Shown here piece by piece: positions 53,816-61,661 of a stretch of 64,000 nucleotides of DNA (position 1 is the first letter of the stretch; the number at the start of each line of letters is the position of its first letter). The notes under the pieces are model-generated. The model worked only from the letters and a program-made list of their open reading frames with translations, was not told where the DNA came from and ran no database searches. The stretch lies in contig NZ_JACERN010000042.1 in assembly GCF_013911085.1 (NCBI RefSeq), positions 62,001 to 126,000 on the forward strand. The letters are read 5' to 3'. Both the position numbers and the translations under genes were made by a program. This DNA is from Aquitalea aquatica. Its GTDB lineage: Bacteria; Pseudomonadota; Gammaproteobacteria; Burkholderiales; Chromobacteriaceae.

Positions 53816-54343
53816 ATGAGCCAACTGCATTCCACCATCAGCACCACCCAGGCTGGCCCGACCGGCCATCAACTCAGTGCCACTGATGCCGTAACGGCCA
53901 GTACCGAACTGCTGGAAATCGCCCGGCTGCGTGCGGCAGACAGTGGCCTCGCCTATACCGGTGCGCTCTATCCGCTGGAGGCCTGGTCACTGGTGGAAGC
54001 CGGCGTTGCCACGCTGGTGGATGTGCGCACCGCTGAAGAGCGCAAGTTTGTCGGCCAGGTGCCGGATTCGCTGCATGTGGCCTGGCAGACGGGCACGGCG
54101 CTGATCAAGAATCCGCGCTTCCTGCGCGAGCTGGAAAGCAAGGCTGGCGGCAAGGATAGCGTGGTGGTGTTGCTGTGCCGTAGCGGCAAGCGCTCTGCCG
54201 CCGCTGCCGAGGCTGCTGCCAAGGCTGGCTTCACCCAGGTGTACAACGTGCTGGAAGGCTTCGAGGGTGATCTGGACAGCCAGAACCAGCGCGGCGATGT
54301 AGGCGGCTGGCGCTACTGGAATCTGCCCTGGCAGCAGGACTGA
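53816..54343 (+). CDS. Rhodanese-domain protein of the encapsulin locus
   Basis: A 175-residue protein with one rhodanese domain (about 50-170). The active-site loop is CRSGKRS with the persulfide-carrying cysteine at about residue 121, and a TLVDVRTAEERKFVG strand lies upstream. AAGGAG serves the ATG at 53816. It opens the run rhodanese, serine acetyltransferase, encapsulin, desulfurase. Rhodaneses are frequent neighbours of family 2A encapsulins, and here it may accept or relay persulfide sulfur produced by the encapsulated desulfurase. That relay is an inference; the N-terminal ~45 residues have no recognised domain. Confidence 0.88.
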   Translation: MSQLHSTISTTQAGPTGHQLSATDAVTASTELLEIARLRAADSGLAYTGALYPLEAWSLVEAGVATLVDVRTAEERKFVGQVPDSLHVAWQTGTALIKNPRFLRELESKAGGKDSVVVLLCRSGKRSAAAAEAAAKAGFTQVYNVLEGFEGDLDSQNQRGDVGGWRYWNLPWQQD

Positions 54344-54384
54344 TTGTTTCTTCCTCCGCGCACCACGAGACAGCGAGTACTGCC

Positions 54385-55341
54385 ATGAATGATCTGGTCC
54401 GTCCCTTTAATCCCGCCCAGCCAGTGGTGCATGACTGGCATCTGGACAGCGTGGTCAGCGCCCTGCATGCGGCACGTGCCGACTGGCGGCAAAGCCAGGG
54501 CCGCTTGCGTGATTTCAGTACCCGCGAGTTCCCCTCGCGCACGGCATTGCGCGACATTGTGGCTGCACTGGTGGCGGCACTGTTTCCGATGCGGCTGGGG
54601 CCGCCGGGACTGCGCGACAGCAGCGAGGATTTCTTTGTCGGCCATAGCCTGGCCGTGGCACTGGATGCGCTGGTGGCGCAAGTGCAGCTGGAGCTGCGCT
54701 ATGGCGCCAGATTAAGCGGCCAGCCTGGCGCGCTTGGCGAGGCAGGGCTTGAGGCGCAGGCGGTGGCCATCATCCAGCAGTTTGCTGCCGCCTTGCCCGA
54801 TCAGCGCCGCCTGCTGGATGCTGACATCACCGCCGCCTGGCAAGGCGATCCGGCAGCCCGCAGTGTGGACGAGGTATTGCTGTGCTATCCGGGCATCAGC
54901 GCCATCCTGCATCACCGCCTGGCGCACTTACTGTACCGCGCTGGCTTGCCCTTGATTGCCCGCATCATTGCTGAAATTGCCCATGGTGAAACCGGTATCG
55001 ACATTCATCCTGGTGCGCAGATTGGTGCTGGTTTCTTCATCGATCACGGCACCGGCGTGGTGATCGGCGAAACCGCTGTCATCGGTGCGCGGGTGCGCTT
55101 GTATCAGGCAGTCACCCTGGGCGCCAAACGCTTCGAGCAGGGCGAGGATGGCAGCCTGCTCAAGGGCCAGCCGCGCCACCCCATCGTGGAGGACGATGTG
55201 GTGATCTACGCCGGTGCCACTGTACTGGGTCGCATCACCATCGGGCGTGGCTCCAGCATCGGCGGTAATGTCTGGCTCACCCGCAGTGTGCCGCCGGGTA
55301 GCCAGATTACCCAGGCCAGCCTGCAGGCAGCCCCCCCGTGA
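54385..55341 (+). CDS. epsC: Serine O-acetyltransferase, EpsC-type (CysE family)
   Basis: Makes O-acetylserine from serine and acetyl-CoA, the carbon acceptor for sulfide in cysteine synthesis. The 318-residue protein has an N-terminal helical SATase domain and a C-terminal left-handed beta helix with hexapeptide repeats and the catalytic region GIDIHPGAQIGAGFFIDHGTG, then VIGETAVIGARVRLYQAVTLGAKRF. It is longer than classical CysE (about 270) and fits the EpsC subgroup found with family 2A encapsulins. It follows the rhodanese gene by 41 bases. A GCTAACAAA-ended palindromic repeat begins 3 bases after its stop. Confidence 0.92.
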   Translation: MNDLVRPFNPAQPVVHDWHLDSVVSALHAARADWRQSQGRLRDFSTREFPSRTALRDIVAALVAALFPMRLGPPGLRDSSEDFFVGHSLAVALDALVAQVQLELRYGARLSGQPGALGEAGLEAQAVAIIQQFAAALPDQRRLLDADITAAWQGDPAARSVDEVLLCYPGISAILHHRLAHLLYRAGLPLIARIIAEIAHGETGIDIHPGAQIGAGFFIDHGTGVVIGETAVIGARVRLYQAVTLGAKRFEQGEDGSLLKGQPRHPIVEDDVVIYAGATVLGRITIGRGSSIGGNVWLTRSVPPGSQITQASLQAAPP

Positions 55342-55344
55342 GCA

Positions 55345-55446
55345 GCTAACAAAAACCCTGCTGCTGCGTTGCGCCGCCTTGCCGTACTACTTGTACTGTC
55401 TGCGGCGGCCCGCCTTGCCCCAGGGGCGCTACGCTATTTTGTTAGC
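55345..55446. repeat. Palindromic repeat with terminal inverted repeats, copy B
   Basis: A 102-base element bounded by GCTAACAAAA and TTTTGTTAGC, with a core hairpin (GCCGCC...GGCGGC and inner GTAC/GTAC). The core aligns without gaps to 5916-5996. It lies between epsC and the encapsulin gene, starting 3 bases past the epsC stop. Confidence 0.8.
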
Positions 55447-55593
55447 CGCTCTTAACCTCACCACTATTCACTGTTTGACCACCTCGCCACGCTGCATGGA
55501 CAGCGGGCAGGGCGGAGCTTTGCCTGCAGGCCGCCGGCAAGGGGGCTGTGTTGCCTGCAGATTGTTTTTTAACCCATCCCTTATGGAGCAGAC

Positions 55594-56526
55594 ATGTCTC
55601 AACATCAGGACGTCAAACAGGCACTGGGCGACAACGCCGCGCGCCAGCTAGCCAATGCCACCAAAACCGTACCGCAGTTGTCCACCATCAGCCCGCGCTG
55701 GCTGGTGCACCTGCTGCAATGGTCGCCGGTAGAAGCGGGCATTTTCCGTCTGAACCGGGTGAAAAACGCCGCCGGGGTGCAGGTAGCCTGCTCGCAGCGC
55801 GACGAGTCCGAACTGCCGCAAACCTTTGTCGATTACGAAGAACAGCCGCGTGAATTGTTCCTCAATGCGGTGACTACCGTACTGGACGTGCACACCCGTG
55901 TATCCGACCTGTACAGCAGCCCGCACGACCAGATCAAGGAACAGCTGCGCCTGACCATTGAAACCATCAAGGAACGCCAGGAATCCGAGCTGATCAACAA
56001 CCCGGAATACGGCTTGCTGGCCAATGTGGACGATACCCAGCGCATCTCCACCCTGACCGGCGCACCGACCCCGGACGATCTGGACGAGCTCCTGACCAAG
56101 GTATGGAAAGAGCCGGGCTTCTTCCTGGCCCACCCGCTGGCGATTGCCGCATTCGGTCGTGAATGCACCCGCCGTGGTGTGCCGCCGCCGACCGTGAGCC
56201 TGTTCGGCTCACAGTTCATCACCTGGCGCGGTGTGCCCATCATCCCGTCGGACAAGCTGCCGATCGACGAAGACGGCAAGACCAAGATCCTGCTGCTGCG
56301 CGTGGGTGAAAAGCGCCAGGGTGTGATCGGCCTGTACCAGCCGGGTGTGGCTGGCGAACAGAGCCCGGGCCTGTCGGTGCGCTTCATGGGCATCAACCGC
56401 AACGCCATCGCGTCCTACCTGATTTCGCTGTATTGCTCGCTGGCCGTGCTGACCGAAGATGCGCTGGCCGTGCTCGAAGACGTGGAGATTGGCAAGTACC
56501 ATGACTACCCAGATACCTACAAGTAA
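55594..56526 (+). CDS. Family 2A encapsulin nanocompartment shell protein (SrpI-like)
   Basis: A 310-residue HK97-fold protein that self-assembles into an icosahedral protein shell. Family 2A features are the long N-terminal arm (QDVKQALGDNAARQLANATKTVPQLSTISPRWL), the WVEAGIFRLNR-like region here written WSPVEAGIFRLNRVKN, the E-loop/P-domain region with DLYSSPHDQIKEQLRL and NPEYGLLANVDD, and the C-terminal PSDKLPIDEDGKTKILLLRVGEKRQGV. It is the counterpart of Synechococcus SrpI, whose shell encloses a cysteine desulfurase. TGGAGCAGAC precedes the ATG. Its last 26 bases overlap the start of the desulfurase gene. Family 2B shells differ by a cyclic-nucleotide domain, absent here. Confidence 0.95.
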   Translation: MSQHQDVKQALGDNAARQLANATKTVPQLSTISPRWLVHLLQWSPVEAGIFRLNRVKNAAGVQVACSQRDESELPQTFVDYEEQPRELFLNAVTTVLDVHTRVSDLYSSPHDQIKEQLRLTIETIKERQESELINNPEYGLLANVDDTQRISTLTGAPTPDDLDELLTKVWKEPGFFLAHPLAIAAFGRECTRRGVPPPTVSLFGSQFITWRGVPIIPSDKLPIDEDGKTKILLLRVGEKRQGVIGLYQPGVAGEQSPGLSVRFMGINRNAIASYLISLYCSLAVLTEDALAVLEDVEIGKYHDYPDTYK

Positions 56527-58309
56527 GCCTGAGGGCTTGCCGGACATCGCCCAGCTGGCGAATCTGGCCAATGCCTTCTTCAGCGCCTTGCCGGGGCAGG
56601 TGCCGGGCAGTGCGCCAGCGGCGTCCAATGGGCTGAATCTGGATGTGGCTGGCCCGCAGTTGTCGCCACAGCCGGCCGCCGCCGCCGCGCATACGCCGGA
56701 ACCGGCGGCACTGGATGGCTTTGGCCGGGGTGGCCCGCATGCCTATGCCGTGCCTGAGGGCTATGGTGCGGCCATTCCGCAAGTGGCCGCGGCCCAGCCT
56801 TCGGCACCGTCCGCTGCTGGTGCTGCCGTCCCGTCCTCGCCGTATTACTTTATTGGTGAGTCCTCGGCTTATCCGGCATCGTCCAGCAGTTTGCCGGTGG
56901 ATGACCGGGTGACGGCGCAGTCCTTTGGCCTGCCCGGTGCGGATGAGCTGCGCGCCTTGCTGGCCGGTGATAATCGCCAGCCAGTGGCAGCGGCACCTGC
57001 GCAGGGTAATAGCCATGGCTATTACTTTGTCGAGGAGTGGCCGCAGCATGGCAAGGCACCGGATTTCGACCGCAAGGTGGCCAGTCGCGGCCATGGCTTT
57101 GATGTGAACGCCGTGCGCCGTGACTTCCCCATCCTGGCCGAGCGGGTGAATGGCAAGCCGCTGATCTGGCTGGATAACGCCGCTACCACGCACAAGCCGC
57201 AAGCGGTGATCGACCGGCTGGCCTATTTCTACCAGCACGAAAACTCCAACATCCACCGCGCGGCGCATGAGCTGGCGGCGCGGGCGACGGATGCCTACGA
57301 AGCGGCCCGTAACAAGGTGGCCCGTTTCATCGGTTCTCCCAGCCCGGATCAGGTGATTTTCGTCCGCGGAGCCACCGAAGCCATCAACCTGGTGGCCAAT
57401 ACCTGGGGGCGTCAGAATATCGGCGCTGGCGATGAAATCGTGGTGTCGCAGCTGGAACACCACGCCAACATCGTGCCCTGGCAGATGCTGGCAGCCGCCA
57501 GCGGTGCCAGGATCCGGGTGATTCCGGTGGATGACAGCGGCCAGATTCTGTTGGACGAGTACCGCAAGCTGCTGAACAGCCGCACCAGGCTGGTGGCCAT
57601 CACCCAGGTATCCAATGCGCTGGGCACGGTGACGCCGGTGCAGGAAATCGTGGCGCTGGCGCATGCCGCCGGGGCGCGGGTGCTGGTGGACGGGGCGCAG
57701 TCGGTATCGCACATGCGGGTGAACGTGCAGGCGCTGGATGCAGACTTCTTCGTGTTCTCCGGGCACAAGGTGTTTGCACCCACCGGCATCGGCGTGGTGT
57801 ACGGCAAGAAGGAATTGCTGGACAGCATGCCGCCGTGGCAAGGGGGTGGCAACATGATTGCCGATGTCACCTTCGAGAAAACGCTGTATCAGCCGGCACC
57901 CAACAAGTTCGAGGCGGGCACCGGCAATATCGCGGACGCGGTGGGGTTGGGTGCAGCCATCGACTATGTCGAGCGTATCGGGCTGGAAGCCATTGCCCAT
58001 TACGAGCACGACCTGCTGGTGTATGCCACCCACGGCCTGCAATCGGTACCGGGCTTGCGCCTGATCGGCACGGCAGCCAACAAGGCCAGCGTGCTGTCCT
58101 TCGTGCTGCCGGGCTACCGCACCGAGGAAGTGGGCAAGGCGCTGAATCAGGAAGGCATTGCGGTGCGCTCTGGCCACCACTGCGCCCAACCGATTCTGCG
58201 GCGCTTCGGGCTGGAAGCCACGGTGCGGCCTTCGCTGGCTTTCTATAACACCTGCGAGGAAGTCGATACCCTGGTAGCCGTGTTGCAGCGGCTGGCGCGG
58301 CGGAACTAA
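56501..58309 (+). CDS. Encapsulated cysteine desulfurase with long N-terminal cargo-loading extension
   Basis: Removes sulfur from cysteine as a persulfide, inside the encapsulin shell. Residues ~1-200 are low-complexity, rich in Ala, Pro, Ser and Gly. They hold LANLANAFFSALP (19-31), SPYYFIGE (113-120) and HGYYFVEEW (172-180), candidate shell-binding motifs. Residues ~201-602 are a SufS-type (group II) desulfurase: H320/H321 (LEHHANIVPW), PLP lysine K423 (FSGHKVFAPTG) and catalytic C561 (RSGHHCAQP). The ATG at 56501 lies inside the encapsulin gene and is the only ATG upstream of the catalytic domain in this frame that keeps the extension. Co-expression is therefore tightly linked. A 64-base repeat starts 5 bases after the stop. 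Confidence 0.95.
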   Translation: MTTQIPTSKPEGLPDIAQLANLANAFFSALPGQVPGSAPAASNGLNLDVAGPQLSPQPAAAAAHTPEPAALDGFGRGGPHAYAVPEGYGAAIPQVAAAQPSAPSAAGAAVPSSPYYFIGESSAYPASSSSLPVDDRVTAQSFGLPGADELRALLAGDNRQPVAAAPAQGNSHGYYFVEEWPQHGKAPDFDRKVASRGHGFDVNAVRRDFPILAERVNGKPLIWLDNAATTHKPQAVIDRLAYFYQHENSNIHRAAHELAARATDAYEAARNKVARFIGSPSPDQVIFVRGATEAINLVANTWGRQNIGAGDEIVVSQLEHHANIVPWQMLAAASGARIRVIPVDDSGQILLDEYRKLLNSRTRLVAITQVSNALGTVTPVQEIVALAHAAGARVLVDGAQSVSHMRVNVQALDADFFVFSGHKVFAPTGIGVVYGKKELLDSMPPWQGGGNMIADVTFEKTLYQPAPNKFEAGTGNIADAVGLGAAIDYVERIGLEAIAHYEHDLLVYATHGLQSVPGLRLIGTAANKASVLSFVLPGYRTEEVGKALNQEGIAVRSGHHCAQPILRRFGLEATVRPSLAFYNTCEEVDTLVAVLQRLARRN

Positions 58310-58314
58310 GACCC

Positions 58315-58378
58315 GCTAACAAATCCCCCGGCTCCTGGGGTGCGCCTTGGCCCGGGTTCTCTACGGGGTTTTGTTAGC
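58315..58378. repeat. Palindromic repeat with terminal inverted repeats, copy C (short form)
   Basis: A 64-base element with the same ends as copy B (GCTAACAAA and TTTTGTTAGC) but lacking the central GTAC hairpin, so it looks like an internal deletion derivative. It starts 5 bases after the desulfurase stop codon. Confidence 0.75.
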
Positions 58379-58407
58379 AGCTCCAAGCTGTGCTGGAAAT
58401 GAAGAAA

Positions 58408-58431
58408 GGGCCGATGCGCATGCATCGGCCC
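58408..58431. terminator. Bidirectional terminator between desulfurase and potassium-channel genes
   Basis: GGGCCGATGC and GCATCGGCCC form a perfect 10-base-pair stem with loop GCAT. It is followed by TCTTCGTTT on the plus strand and TTTCTTC on the minus strand, and lies between converging genes. Confidence 0.8.
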
Positions 58432-58450
58432 TCTTCGTTTGGTGTGCTGC

Positions 58451-59428
58451 TCAGCTGCTGGCTTGCTGGTTGCGGATCAGCAGCAGTGATTCGCCACTGT
58501 GCATGATGACTTCCGGGTCTGGCGAAAACTCCACTTCACCCGGGCTGCGTTCCAGCGCAATCACCATGGCCTTGCCATCGAAGCCATCCTTGAGAAAACT
58601 GCCCAGCGGCTGGCCTTCCCAGCGTTCGTCCAGTACATGTACCTGGGCATGGAACTGGTTGGGATAGCGATGGTGCAGGTGTTCGAAGAAGTGCAGGGTT
58701 TCCGGGTGGGCCACGATATTGGCCATGTTCATGCCGCCCAGATGGGACGGAATCACCACATTGTCAGCGCCCACTGCCAAAAGTTTCTTGCGCGAGCTTT
58801 CGTTTTCCGCCTTGGCCACGGCCAGTACCGTCGGGTTCAGGCTCTTGGCCGTTACCACCACAAAGGCGTTGTCGGCATCGGCACTCAGGCAGGAAATCAG
58901 CGCGCGGGCATGGGTAATGCCGGCAGCGGTGAGGTTTTCGTCTTCAGAGGCATCGCCGACAATGAAGGGCACATCGCGCTCTTGCAGCAGGGCGATATTG
59001 GCTTCGTCCTTTTCGATGACCACCACCTGGTGGTGAGTGCCCAGCAACTCTTCCAGCGCGTAGCGCCCGGTATGGCTCAGTCCGCAAATGATGGTGTGCT
59101 GGCGCATGCGCGCAATCAGTTTTTCCATTTTCTTTCGTCTCAGATAAAGCGGCAGGTCGCCCTGGAACAGCATCAGGGTGAGCGAGGAAATGCCATAACC
59201 GACCACGCCGGTGCCGAACACGATCAGCGCAATGGTGAAATAGCGGCCTTCCAGCGACAGGTTGTGGGTTTCGCCATAGCCGATGGTGGCCAGCGTGATG
59301 ACGGTCATGAACAGACTGTCGGAAAAGCTCCAGTCCTCGATCAGCATGTAGCCGGAGGTGCCAAACAGCAGGGCGGCAAACACCAGGCTGCTGAGGAACA
59401 CGAGCTTACGCGGGAAACTGTGGCGCAT
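58451..59428 (-). CDS. Two-transmembrane potassium channel with RCK/TrkA-N domain
   Basis: A 325-residue inner-membrane protein. Two helices (about 8-30 and 60-85) flank a pore loop with the potassium selectivity filter TLATIGYGE. An RCK domain follows with a Rossmann start (HTIICGLSHTGRYALEELL) and the acidic VVVIEKDEANIALL strand, then a TrkA-C-like end. It resembles MthK/Kch-type ligand-gated channels. A TATAAT lies at 59454-59459, overlapping an upstream in-frame ATG at 59455, so transcription should begin downstream of it and the ATG at 59428 is chosen. No ribosome binding site is obvious. Confidence 0.9.
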   Translation of the reverse strand: MRHSFPRKLVFLSSLVFAALLFGTSGYMLIEDWSFSDSLFMTVITLATIGYGETHNLSLEGRYFTIALIVFGTGVVGYGISSLTLMLFQGDLPLYLRRKKMEKLIARMRQHTIICGLSHTGRYALEELLGTHHQVVVIEKDEANIALLQERDVPFIVGDASEDENLTAAGITHARALISCLSADADNAFVVVTAKSLNPTVLAVAKAENESSRKKLLAVGADNVVIPSHLGGMNMANIVAHPETLHFFEHLHHRYPNQFHAQVHVLDERWEGQPLGSFLKDGFDGKAMVIALERSPGEVEFSPDPEVIMHSGESLLLIRNQQASS

Positions 59429-59453
59429 GGGTGAGGGGGCTTGGAAAAGCGGC

Positions 59454-59459
59454 ATTATA
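59454..59459 (-). promoter_or_regulatory. Consensus -10 box of the potassium-channel gene
   Basis: TATAAT on the minus strand, 26 bases before the chosen ATG. No good -35 box is seen at 16-18 bases. It is used here mainly to decide the start codon. Confidence 0.4.
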
Positions 59460-59523
59460 GCGTGCTATTACAGGATAAATGGATAGTTGTGCCAGAGTAT
59501 TTCCACCGTGGTTTCCCCTTGGT

Positions 59524-60519
59524 TTACAGCAGGGCGCTGACTTCCCTGTGCAGGGCCGGATCAAGCTGTTCGCCACGCAGCAATTGACGGATGGCTGGGC
59601 CCAGCAGGTCCAGTTCGGTGTCCAGCGGGGGCGTCATGGCAAAACGCAGGCGGTTGGCCTGGGTTTCTTCCAGTATGGCCTTGTCCTGGCGCAGGATGAC
59701 GCCAAACAGGCGGCGCAGCAGCAGCCGTTTCAGGCCGGCTGGCAAGTAGCCGCGACGGGTGGCTATGCGTGCATGCAGGCGGAGGCGCTGCGGGGTTTCC
59801 GGTGTCAGCCAGGCGCTGACCAGCAGGTTGAGCCCGCGCTGGCCGTGATATTCGATTTCAGCTAGGCCGGGCAGGCGAAAACGCCCCATGCTGTGGCTGC
59901 GGCTGCCTTCGAACAATTGTGAAATCAGTCCGGACTGCAAGCCTTCCTCGCTGTAGCGGGCTTCTATGCCATCCGTGAGCGCGCTGACACGGGCGCTGAC
60001 CTGCTGGCGGCGCTTGTCGCGGCGAATCCAGCCGGCATGGACAAAATGGGTGTGAAAGCCGTCGAGAAAATTTTCGGCTGCGTCGGCCATCTCGCAGTGC
60101 ACGATGTCGCTCATGAAAAAGCTGTCCACGCTGCTGCTGATGGCCGGGGCAACCGGCGGCGGTGTTGCGGGCCCAGGCTGCAGGCAGGCCCAGATCAGGC
60201 CATGGGCGCTGCAACTGGCCAACGGCTTGATCAGCGGGCCACCTGCCGGCTGGCGCTTCAGCCCCGGCACCTTGCTGCAGTGGCCATCGGCAGTGAATTG
60301 CCAGCCGTGATAAGGGCAGGCCAGCTCGCCGTGGTGCACCCGGCCGCAGGACAAGGGTGCGTGGCGGTGTGGACAGCGGTCTGGCATGACGACTGCCTGA
60401 CCAGCACGGTCACGAAACAGCACCAGCGGCTGGTCGTGCAGGGTGCGGGCCAGCGGTTTGTCATGTGTTAACTCTGCCTCGATGGCCAATGGCCACCAAT
60501 AAGCGCGAAGGTCTATCAC
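59524..60519 (-). CDS. Rieske-type non-haem iron oxygenase
   Basis: A 331-residue cytoplasmic oxygenase. The Rieske [2Fe-2S] site is C49-x-H51 (DRCPHRH) and C68-x-x-H71 (ACPYHGW). The mononuclear iron site is in ENFLDGFHTHFVH, with N150, D153, H156 and H161 in the expected spacing. The N-terminus resembles single-component-type oxygenases such as those acting on pigments, aromatic acids or quaternary amines, but the substrate is unknown. It is the last gene of a three-gene minus-strand operon with ATP-grasp and GNAT-like genes, sharing ATGA with the GNAT-like stop. It probably tailors the product of that cluster. Confidence 0.85.
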   Translation of the reverse strand: MIDLRAYWWPLAIEAELTHDKPLARTLHDQPLVLFRDRAGQAVVMPDRCPHRHAPLSCGRVHHGELACPYHGWQFTADGHCSKVPGLKRQPAGGPLIKPLASCSAHGLIWACLQPGPATPPPVAPAISSSVDSFFMSDIVHCEMADAAENFLDGFHTHFVHAGWIRRDKRRQQVSARVSALTDGIEARYSEEGLQSGLISQLFEGSRSHSMGRFRLPGLAEIEYHGQRGLNLLVSAWLTPETPQRLRLHARIATRRGYLPAGLKRLLLRRLFGVILRQDKAILEETQANRLRFAMTPPLDTELDLLGPAIRQLLRGEQLDPALHREVSALL

Positions 60520-61661
60520 AGTTTCAGTCTCCGCATCAGGGGAATGCCTATGCCGTGCAGCAGCCGGCCAAGCACGTGCCAGGCTCGCTGGCGGGCAGGT
60601 GGCAGATGGCGGACATACAGCATGCTGTATTCAATTTCGGCTACGCCGCCACGGCGGCGTTTGAAATCGGCTGCGCCGGAACTGAAGTTCAGCAGCTTGC
60701 CTTCATTTGCGGCGCGTTGCAGGCAAAGTTGGGTCAGCTGGCGGTACAGACCGAGCTTTTGCGGCAGGGCCGTATCGTAGCCGACGATGGGCGCGGTCAA
60801 GATGTGGCTATTGGCAAACCAGCCGACGATGCCATCCAGCCGGCCGTCGCTGTTTTGCAGGGCGCAGAGCTGCAGCCAGCCATCGCGCTGGCCGTGGTAT
60901 AGCCAGTCGGCAGTGAACTGGGGGTTGAGCGGGGAGTATTTTTCCAGGTAGAGCTGCCGGTAGAGCTGGGCCAGTCGCGGGTAGTCGTCTTGCTGCAGTT
61001 GTTCTCCTGGCAGGCAGCGGTAGCCGGCATTGCGCAGCAGTGTGGCATCCAGCCGGGTGTTGTGGCGCTGCAGAAAAGCCGACTGCTGGCCGGCACGGCC
61101 ATCGAACAGGTAAACCTGCCGGCTGGGAATGGCCACATAGCCACAGGCCAGCATGCGGTCGATCAGCTGAGCATTGCTGAAGCGGTTGAGCGAGCGCAAG
61201 CCGATGGCGTGCCGGGGGAACTGGCTGCACAGGAAGCGGGTGAGCGTGGCGATTTCGCCGCCTTGCCAATCCGGTGGATAAAGGTTGGTTGATAGCAGCC
61301 AGTTGTTCACCTGCACCAGCCGGTCCAGCTCTGCCTGTTGCAGCCAGTGACTGATCCCGCGCAGCAATTGCTGTAGCGGCCAGCTCAGCCAGGGGCGGCC
61401 GATTTGTGCCAGCTCGTAGCTGGCGTAGCGGATATAGGTGGTGAGCGGGGATACCACGTAGCTGTTGGCGGCTGCCTCGTCGCCATCATTGATGCTGAGT
61501 GGAAACAGCTGCTCGCCACACTGCAGTAATTGCAGACGGGTACTGACATTGGCGATTTCGCTGGCGGCATGGCGGGAAAATGCGATCAGCGGGGCATGGC
61601 TGGCCAGCAACGACGGGTCATCGATCTGCTGCGGGTCCAGCACGCGCAGGTCGCTGCTCAT
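60516..61661 (-). CDS. GNAT-like (CelD/FemAB-type) acyltransferase of a biosynthetic operon
   Basis: A 381-residue protein, probably an acyl or aminoacyl transferase. The C-terminal half has the pattern of CelD/FemAB-like GNAT proteins: LRNAGYRCLPGEQL, YRQLTQLCLQRAANEGKLLNFSSGAADFKRRRG, the last part recalling the GxxxYKxxxG motif of that group. The N-terminal ~150 residues are not recognised. The ATG at 61661 overlaps the stop of the ATP-grasp gene as ATGA, so it is preferred over the ATG at 61679. The stop overlaps the Rieske start. The family call is moderate and no substrate can be named. Confidence 0.55.
   Translation of the reverse strand: MSSDLRVLDPQQIDDPSLLASHAPLIAFSRHAASEIANVSTRLQLLQCGEQLFPLSINDGDEAAANSYVVSPLTTYIRYASYELAQIGRPWLSWPLQQLLRGISHWLQQAELDRLVQVNNWLLSTNLYPPDWQGGEIATLTRFLCSQFPRHAIGLRSLNRFSNAQLIDRMLACGYVAIPSRQVYLFDGRAGQQSAFLQRHNTRLDATLLRNAGYRCLPGEQLQQDDYPRLAQLYRQLYLEKYSPLNPQFTADWLYHGQRDGWLQLCALQNSDGRLDGIVGWFANSHILTAPIVGYDTALPQKLGLYRQLTQLCLQRAANEGKLLNFSSGAADFKRRRGGVAEIEYSMLYVRHLPPARQRAWHVLGRLLHGIGIPLMRRLKL

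Noticed and set aside
53653-53886. A 77-codon frame between metQ and the rhodanese gene
   Set aside because: It overlaps the rhodanese start and its ribosome binding site, and lacks a binding site of its own. Most of the protein is a shifted reading of that region.
56393-58189. A 598-codon minus-strand open frame
   Set aside because: It is antisense to the cysteine desulfurase; composition is that of a mirror frame.
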